Below, piece after piece: positions 13,345 through 17,792 of a stretch of DNA of 17,792 nt; position 1 is the first letter of the stretch, and the number at the start of each line of letters is the position of its first letter. The notes below the pieces were generated by a model, which was given only the letters and a program-made list of their open reading frames with translations, was not told the DNA's origin and ran no database searches. Source of the DNA: an uncultured Bacteroidales bacterium (GTDB taxonomy: Bacteria; Bacteroidota; Bacteroidia; Bacteroidales; F082); NCBI GenBank assembly GCA_937877465.1, contig CALFIT010000102.1, forward strand, positions 1 to 17,792. The letters are read 5' to 3'. The position numbers and the translations under genes are program-made.

Positions 13345-15345
13345 ATGCTCTCTCTCGTACACAACGACCCATGGCTCGCCCCCGTCGCGCAAGCCGTTGA
13401 CGACCGCCACGACCGCTACGAATGGCGGCTGAACGACATCAGAAACCGCTACGGTAGCCTTAAGGCTTTCGCCTCGGCGCACCAGTTCCTTGGCTTCAAC
13501 TACGACAAGCGTCGCCACGGCTGGTGGTACCGCGAATGGGCACCCGCCGCGCATTACCTCTCGCTCATGGGCGACTTCAACGGCTGGAACCGCTACGAGT
13601 TCCCCTTAGAGAACGTCGGCAACGGCATCTGGGAAATCTTTTTGCCCGACAGCGAGTTTGCCCGTCGCCTAACGCATGGCAGCAAACTGAAGGTGTTGGT
13701 GCAGTCGCAAATCGGTGAGCATGAGCGCATTCCCGTCTATATCAAGCGCGTGATTCAGGACGAGGGTACCAAGGACTACGACGGCCAGTTCTGGAACCCG
13801 CCTACACCTTATCTATATAAGCACGCCGCGCCGCAACCGAAAAACGAGCCGCTGCTGATTTACGAGGCGCACGTCGGCATGGCGCAAGAGACCGAAAGGG
13901 TAGGGACCTACAAGGAGTTCACCCAAAACATCCTGCCGCGCATCAAGGCGGACGGCTACAACGCCGTCCAGCTCATGGCCATCGCCGAGCATCCTTATTA
14001 CGGCTCGTTTGGCTACCACGTTTCCAATTTCTTCGCGCCGAGTTCGCGCTTCGGTACGCCCGAAGACCTGATGGAACTCATTGACACAGCGCACGGTATG
14101 GGCCTGTTGGTCATCATGGACTTGGTGCATTCCCACACGGTGAAGAACATCCGAGAGGGCATCAACCTGTTCGACGGGTCCGACCACCAGTATCTGCATT
14201 CGGGCGAGCGCGGCAACCACAACCTTTGGGACTCCAAGCTGTTCGACTACGGCAAGACGGAGACACTGCAATTCCTGCTCTCCAACGTGCGCTACTGGTT
14301 AGAGGACTTCCGCTTCGACGGCTTCCGCTTCGACGGCGTAACCTCGCTGCTCTATCTCGACCACGGCAACGGCCTTGTCATCGACAGCCCGTGGAAGTAT
14401 TTCGACGGCAACGTGGATGCCGACGCGGTCACTTATCTGCAATTGGCCAACACCTTGTGCCATGAACTGAACCCGCAGGCCGTCACCATTGCCGAGGACG
14501 TGAGCGGGATGGCGGGACTTTGCCACCCGATTGCCGACGGCGGCATGGGCTTCGACTACCGCTTGGGCATGGGCCTGCCAGACTTCTGGATCAAGGTGCT
14601 GAAGGACCAACCCGAGGCGCAGTGGAGCATGAACGAGTTTTTCTTCACCATGACCAACCACCTGCCGCAGACCAAGACGGTGGCCTACGCAGAGTGCCAC
14701 GACCAAGCCTTGGTGGGCGACCAGACCATCGCGTTCCGCCTGATGGGGGCCGAGATGTACACCGCCATGAGTATAGATACGCCCTCGATGACCGTCGACC
14801 GTGGCATCGCCTTGCACAAGATGATCCGCCTCTTCACGCTCACCTTGGGCGGCGAGGCTTGGCTCAACTTCATGGGCAACGAGTTCGGCCACCCCGAATG
14901 GATTGACTTCCCGCGCTTTGACAACGGCTGGAGCTACCAATACGCCCGCCGCCAGTGGTCGTTGGTGGATAACCCGAACCTGAAATACCGCTTCATGGGC
15001 GAGTTCGACAAGGCCATGCTTGATTTCGTGAAAAGCCATCCCGTGATGCAAACGCCGCCCGCATGGATGCTTCAGGCCGACGAGGAAAACAAGACCGTCG
15101 TCTATGAGCGCGGCAACCTGATTTTCGTCTTCAACTGGGGCTTCCGTTCCATCCCCGATTACGAAATCCCCGTGCGGCAAACAGGTGATTATCAAATCAT
15201 TCTCACTACTGATGACCCTGCTTTCGGCGGCTTCGGCAACATTGACGCCTCCACCAAATTCCCCTCGGAACAAAAGGGCGACCGTGTCACGATGAAAGTG
15301 TACAATGTGAGCCGCGTGGCGACGGTGTATGAGCGCATTCCTTAA
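13345..15345 (+). CDS. glgB: 1,4-alpha-glucan (glycogen) branching enzyme, eukaryotic-like GH13_8
   Basis: This 666-residue protein has no signal peptide. Residues about 57-160 form the CBM48-like N-terminal domain (G-W-W-Y-R-E-W-A-P-A-A, M-G-D-F-N-G-W-N). The catalytic barrel spans about 170-540. Conserved regions are V-I-M-D-L-V-H-S-H (256-264), G-F-R-F-D-G-V-T-S (326-334) with nucleophile D330, I-A-E-D-V-S-G-M (382-389) with acid/base E384, and A-E-C-H-D (449-453) with D453. I-Y-E-A-H-V-G-M (172-179) and G-N-E-F-G-H-P-E-W-I-D-F-P are typical of the eukaryote-like branching enzymes found in Bacteroidetes. It transfers alpha-1,4 chains to make alpha-1,6 branches in storage glycogen. Composition returns abruptly to GC-rich at this gene. 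Its stop codon overlaps the stop of the convergent GH31 gene within TTAA. Confidence 0.94.
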   Translation: MLSLVHNDPWLAPVAQAVDDRHDRYEWRLNDIRNRYGSLKAFASAHQFLGFNYDKRRHGWWYREWAPAAHYLSLMGDFNGWNRYEFPLENVGNGIWEIFLPDSEFARRLTHGSKLKVLVQSQIGEHERIPVYIKRVIQDEGTKDYDGQFWNPPTPYLYKHAAPQPKNEPLLIYEAHVGMAQETERVGTYKEFTQNILPRIKADGYNAVQLMAIAEHPYYGSFGYHVSNFFAPSSRFGTPEDLMELIDTAHGMGLLVIMDLVHSHTVKNIREGINLFDGSDHQYLHSGERGNHNLWDSKLFDYGKTETLQFLLSNVRYWLEDFRFDGFRFDGVTSLLYLDHGNGLVIDSPWKYFDGNVDADAVTYLQLANTLCHELNPQAVTIAEDVSGMAGLCHPIADGGMGFDYRLGMGLPDFWIKVLKDQPEAQWSMNEFFFTMTNHLPQTKTVAYAECHDQALVGDQTIAFRLMGAEMYTAMSIDTPSMTVDRGIALHKMIRLFTLTLGGEAWLNFMGNEFGHPEWIDFPRFDNGWSYQYARRQWSLVDNPNLKYRFMGEFDKAMLDFVKSHPVMQTPPAWMLQADEENKTVVYERGNLIFVFNWGFRSIPDYEIPVRQTGDYQIILTTDDPAFGGFGNIDASTKFPSEQKGDRVTMKVYNVSRVATVYERIP

Positions 15346-17792
15346 TGGCAGAGGACTTGTTCCTTAAACCAAGCCTTGTCCTCGTCTTTCAGGTCCATCC
15401 CTTCCAACGAATTATCAAGGTCGCGGAAGTATTCGCGGAATTGTTCAACGCTCTCTCTCAGCGTGTTGGGAGCGTAGGTCACCTTCTGGCCCATGCTTCC
15501 AAACAGTCCCAAGGCATCGTTGAGGACGATACCGGCCTTACGGTTCTTCAGTCCGGCGATGGCTTTGGCGGCACGGCGTTGGTGGCCCATGATGCCGTCG
15601 GTCAGGTCGAGGGTGCCGGTCGGCGCGTATTCCACACGGATGTCGGCTCGCTCGTTCCATTGGCTTTCGGGCAGAGGCACCACCAAGCAGAAGTCGTTGC
15701 CGTCGTAAGTCCAATCGATTTCCTCGCCGTTGCAAAAAACGTGTTCGGGAACGTCGGAGGCCACGAACTTGAGCGTGACGTTGCGCGTGGCCATCGTGAA
15801 ACTGCCTTCGGCGGGATAGATGTTGGCGAAGTAGACGTTGCCTTGCCGCGTGGCGCGGAATCGCACCCTCATGTTGTTCGCGTCGTAATCCTTGTCGTCG
15901 CCGTGGTCGTAATACAAGGTGAAGTCGCCGTCGGCGCCCGGATAGACCATCAAGTCGAAAGGCGTATGGGCAATGCCGTCCACATCTTGATGGCAATCAG
16001 CGTATTGCGGGATGATGGAACCGGCTTTCACATAAAGCGGGTATTCGTCAATCATGAAGTGCCGCGTGACCACTTGGCCGCCTTGCAGCATCGTGCCTGT
16101 GCTGGCTTCAAACCATGTGCCGCGTGGCAACCAGACGTCGAGGGTGGAGCTGTTGCCTTCCATCGGCGCGGTGATGGGGGCCACAAGCATGTCGTCGCCA
16201 AACATGTATTCGTTGCGGAAGCTGTATGCTTCGGGGCATTCCGGCCAGTAGTAATAGAGTGGCCGACAGAGCGAAAGCCCTTCGTCGTGGGCCTTGCGGG
16301 CCATGGTGTAGATGTACGGGATCATCTGGCGGCGTTGGTGGATGGTGTTGCGGACGATTTCGGTGTATTCGTCGGGCAGCGTCCAAGGCTCCTTGTTGAT
16401 GGAGGCGTCTTTGGTGGAATGGCTGCGCAGGATGGGACTTAAAGCCCCGAATTGCATCCAACGCGCATAGAGTTCGGGCGTGAGGGTGCCGCCCCAGTGC
16501 CCGCCGATGTCGTGACTCCAGAAGCCGTAAAGCACGTTGCTCGCGGTCGAGTTGAAATAGGGCTGGAAGTCGAGCGATTCCCACGAGATGACGGCGTCGC
16601 CAGAGAACCCGATTTGATAGCGGTGGTTGCCCAAGCCGCCCCAACGGTGGTAGAGCATCGGGCGCGTGTCGCGGGTGCGTTCGAAGTTGGTGAAGAAACA
16701 GTAGTTGATCCACCAAGTGTTGCTGAGTTGGGTGAGGCGTTTGTCGTTGGGCCATTGTTGCCAGTCGAGCCACCAGAAGTCGATGCCGTTGCGCTCCATG
16801 GGCTTCAGCACGACGTCAAACATGCCCGACATGAAGCTCTTGTTGGAGCTTTCCCACGGGATGGCGGGTCTCCCAGTCGTGTCGAGATGCATATAGTTGG
16901 CCAATTCGTCATAGCGTTCCTCGTAAGGCTCCATGCCGCCCGCAGGGTGCAGGTTGAGCGTGGTGCGGATGCCGCGTCGGTCCATGTCGGAGATGAGGCG
17001 CGTGTAGTCGGGGAAGAGCTTCTTGTTCCAAGTCCAGCCGGTCCAGTTGCCCTTGCCTTCCTCGGTGTAGTGCCAGTCCATGTCGATGACGAGCACGTCG
17101 ATGGGGATGTCGTATTGGTCGAACTTCCTGACCAAGTCGCGGAGTTCCTTGTCGCTGTACGACCAGTAGCGTGACCACCAGTAGCCGAAGGCGTAACGCG
17201 GCGGCAGCGGCACTTGGCCCGCAAACACGGTGAAGTCCTTCAGCGCCTGCTTGTAGTCGTGTCCGTAGCCCAAGAAGTACCAGTCGCGGTGGGTGAGGCT
17301 CTCGCGTTCCGTCACCCAGGGCCAGTCGCTGTCGTCGAAGAGATAGCTCTGCGAGTCGTCGATGAGCGTCCAGCCGTCGGTGGCAAGCAGTCCGTCCTCG
17401 ATGGGCATGGCTTGGTGTTCGCCCCAAACGGAGGTCTCGCCGTTGAAGCCGTCCAAGGTGCGGTAGGTGCCTTTCAGGTTATGCTCTTGCACCATGCCGG
17501 GTTTCCACACGAAACTCGGGTTGACACCTTTCAACGAGCTGACAGTCAGGTTGTCGGCGGTGAAGTCGCCAGAGCCTTTCTTGTATTGCAGCTTGAGTTT
17601 CGCGGTCGTGATTTCGATGGTCTTGCCTTCCTTGACCTTGAAGTCGACGGCGGGATAGTCGCGGACGACGGCCACCTGCGAGGCGTTGTCGACAAAACGT
17701 CCGTCGGGGGCGTATTCCATGCGGATGACCCCGTCGGTGATGACGGTGAAACGTACGGTTTCGTCTTGGTAGGCGATGTTTTTGCTTTGTGC
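15342..17792 (-). CDS. Secreted GH31 alpha-glucosidase-type enzyme (partial, signal peptide beyond window)
   Basis: The frame is open to the window edge, giving 816 visible residues from A-Q-S-K-N. The leading A-Q looks like the end of a signal peptide, so only about 20 residues are missing. An N-terminal beta-domain (1-190) carries R-F-T-V-I-T-D-G-V-I-R-M-E-Y-A-P. The GH31 barrel follows: V-L-V-I-D-M-D-W-H (233-241), F-W-W-L-D-W-Q-Q (339-346) with nucleophile D343, R-W-G-G-L-G-N-H-R-Y (383-392) and G-F-S-G-D (395-399) with acid/base D399. A DUF5110-like domain (about 615-725) ends the usual family core. An additional helical tail of about 85 residues follows, beginning near D-L-T-D-G-I-M-G-H. 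It should cleave alpha-linked glucose (or a related sugar) from glycans outside the cytoplasm. The exact substrate is not decided; GH31 also holds xylosidases and galactosidases. Confidence 0.92.
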   Translation of the reverse strand, partial: AQSKNIAYQDETVRFTVITDGVIRMEYAPDGRFVDNASQVAVVRDYPAVDFKVKEGKTIEITTAKLKLQYKKGSGDFTADNLTVSSLKGVNPSFVWKPGMVQEHNLKGTYRTLDGFNGETSVWGEHQAMPIEDGLLATDGWTLIDDSQSYLFDDSDWPWVTERESLTHRDWYFLGYGHDYKQALKDFTVFAGQVPLPPRYAFGYWWSRYWSYSDKELRDLVRKFDQYDIPIDVLVIDMDWHYTEEGKGNWTGWTWNKKLFPDYTRLISDMDRRGIRTTLNLHPAGGMEPYEERYDELANYMHLDTTGRPAIPWESSNKSFMSGMFDVVLKPMERNGIDFWWLDWQQWPNDKRLTQLSNTWWINYCFFTNFERTRDTRPMLYHRWGGLGNHRYQIGFSGDAVISWESLDFQPYFNSTASNVLYGFWSHDIGGHWGGTLTPELYARWMQFGALSPILRSHSTKDASINKEPWTLPDEYTEIVRNTIHQRRQMIPYIYTMARKAHDEGLSLCRPLYYYWPECPEAYSFRNEYMFGDDMLVAPITAPMEGNSSTLDVWLPRGTWFEASTGTMLQGGQVVTRHFMIDEYPLYVKAGSIIPQYADCHQDVDGIAHTPFDLMVYPGADGDFTLYYDHGDDKDYDANNMRVRFRATRQGNVYFANIYPAEGSFTMATRNVTLKFVASDVPEHVFCNGEEIDWTYDGNDFCLVVPLPESQWNERADIRVEYAPTGTLDLTDGIMGHQRRAAKAIAGLKNRKAGIVLNDALGLFGSMGQKVTYAPNTLRESVEQFREYFRDLDNSLEGMDLKDEDKAWFKEQVLCH

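Overview
The window reads as a chromosomal segment from a member of the Bacteroidetes, most likely Bacteroidales. The evidence is a type IX secretion (T9SS) C-terminal sorting domain, a TonB-dependent receptor with a carboxypeptidase-regulatory-like N-terminal domain, signal peptides ending in A-Q, a eukaryotic-like glycogen branching enzyme, weak Shine-Dalgarno signals, and promoters of the TTG-N19-TAnnTTTG type (a perfect one lies at 739-768 on the minus strand). No tRNA, rRNA, CRISPR array, transposase or phage gene is visible.

Layout. Positions 1-704 (minus) hold the N-terminal part of a secreted thioredoxin-like Omp28-type protein. It is divergent from a small T9SS cargo protein (851-1576), which ends in a clear terminator. 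A PspC-domain gene overlaps a second small membrane-protein gene (1769-2487). A TonB-dependent receptor without a SusD partner follows (2597-4954), then a secreted 196-residue protein with weak CpcT/CpeT resemblance (5004-5594). A bidirectional terminator separates this from a minus-strand unit running from 7970 down to 5625: a RelB/DinJ-type antitoxin, a RelE/ParE-type toxin, and a secreted GH29 alpha-L-fucosidase that starts 2 nt after the toxin stop. Divergent from it is a cytoplasmic GH13 enzyme (8060-9640) with a 54-bp palindromic, REP-like element embedded in frame. A second repeat-rich palindromic element fills the 193-bp gap that follows.

From 9834 to 13307 lies an accessory-looking block: an AlbA_2/Schlafen-type ATP-binding regulator with four perfect 12-bp in-frame repeats and a winged-helix tail, a signal-peptide-bearing retropepsin-like aspartic protease fused to a helical repeat region, and a DUF4062 protein joined to it by a TGATG overlap. 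By eye this block is clearly more AT-rich from about position 10911 to 13307 than its neighbours, which suggests horizontal acquisition. Composition then returns sharply to GC-rich at the glycogen branching enzyme gene glgB (13345-15345). That gene converges on, and overlaps by 4 nt, a secreted GH31 alpha-glucosidase-type gene whose signal peptide lies just beyond the window edge.

How the genes fit together. The GH13, GlgB and GH31 proteins fit alpha-glucan metabolism: extracytoplasmic trimming by GH31, and cytoplasmic processing and storage by GH13 and GlgB. The fucosidase points to use of host or plant fucosylated glycans. The best candidate for an undescribed system is the AT-rich retropepsin/DUF4062 pair with the adjacent AlbA_2 regulator. 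Its function cannot be assigned from sequence alone.
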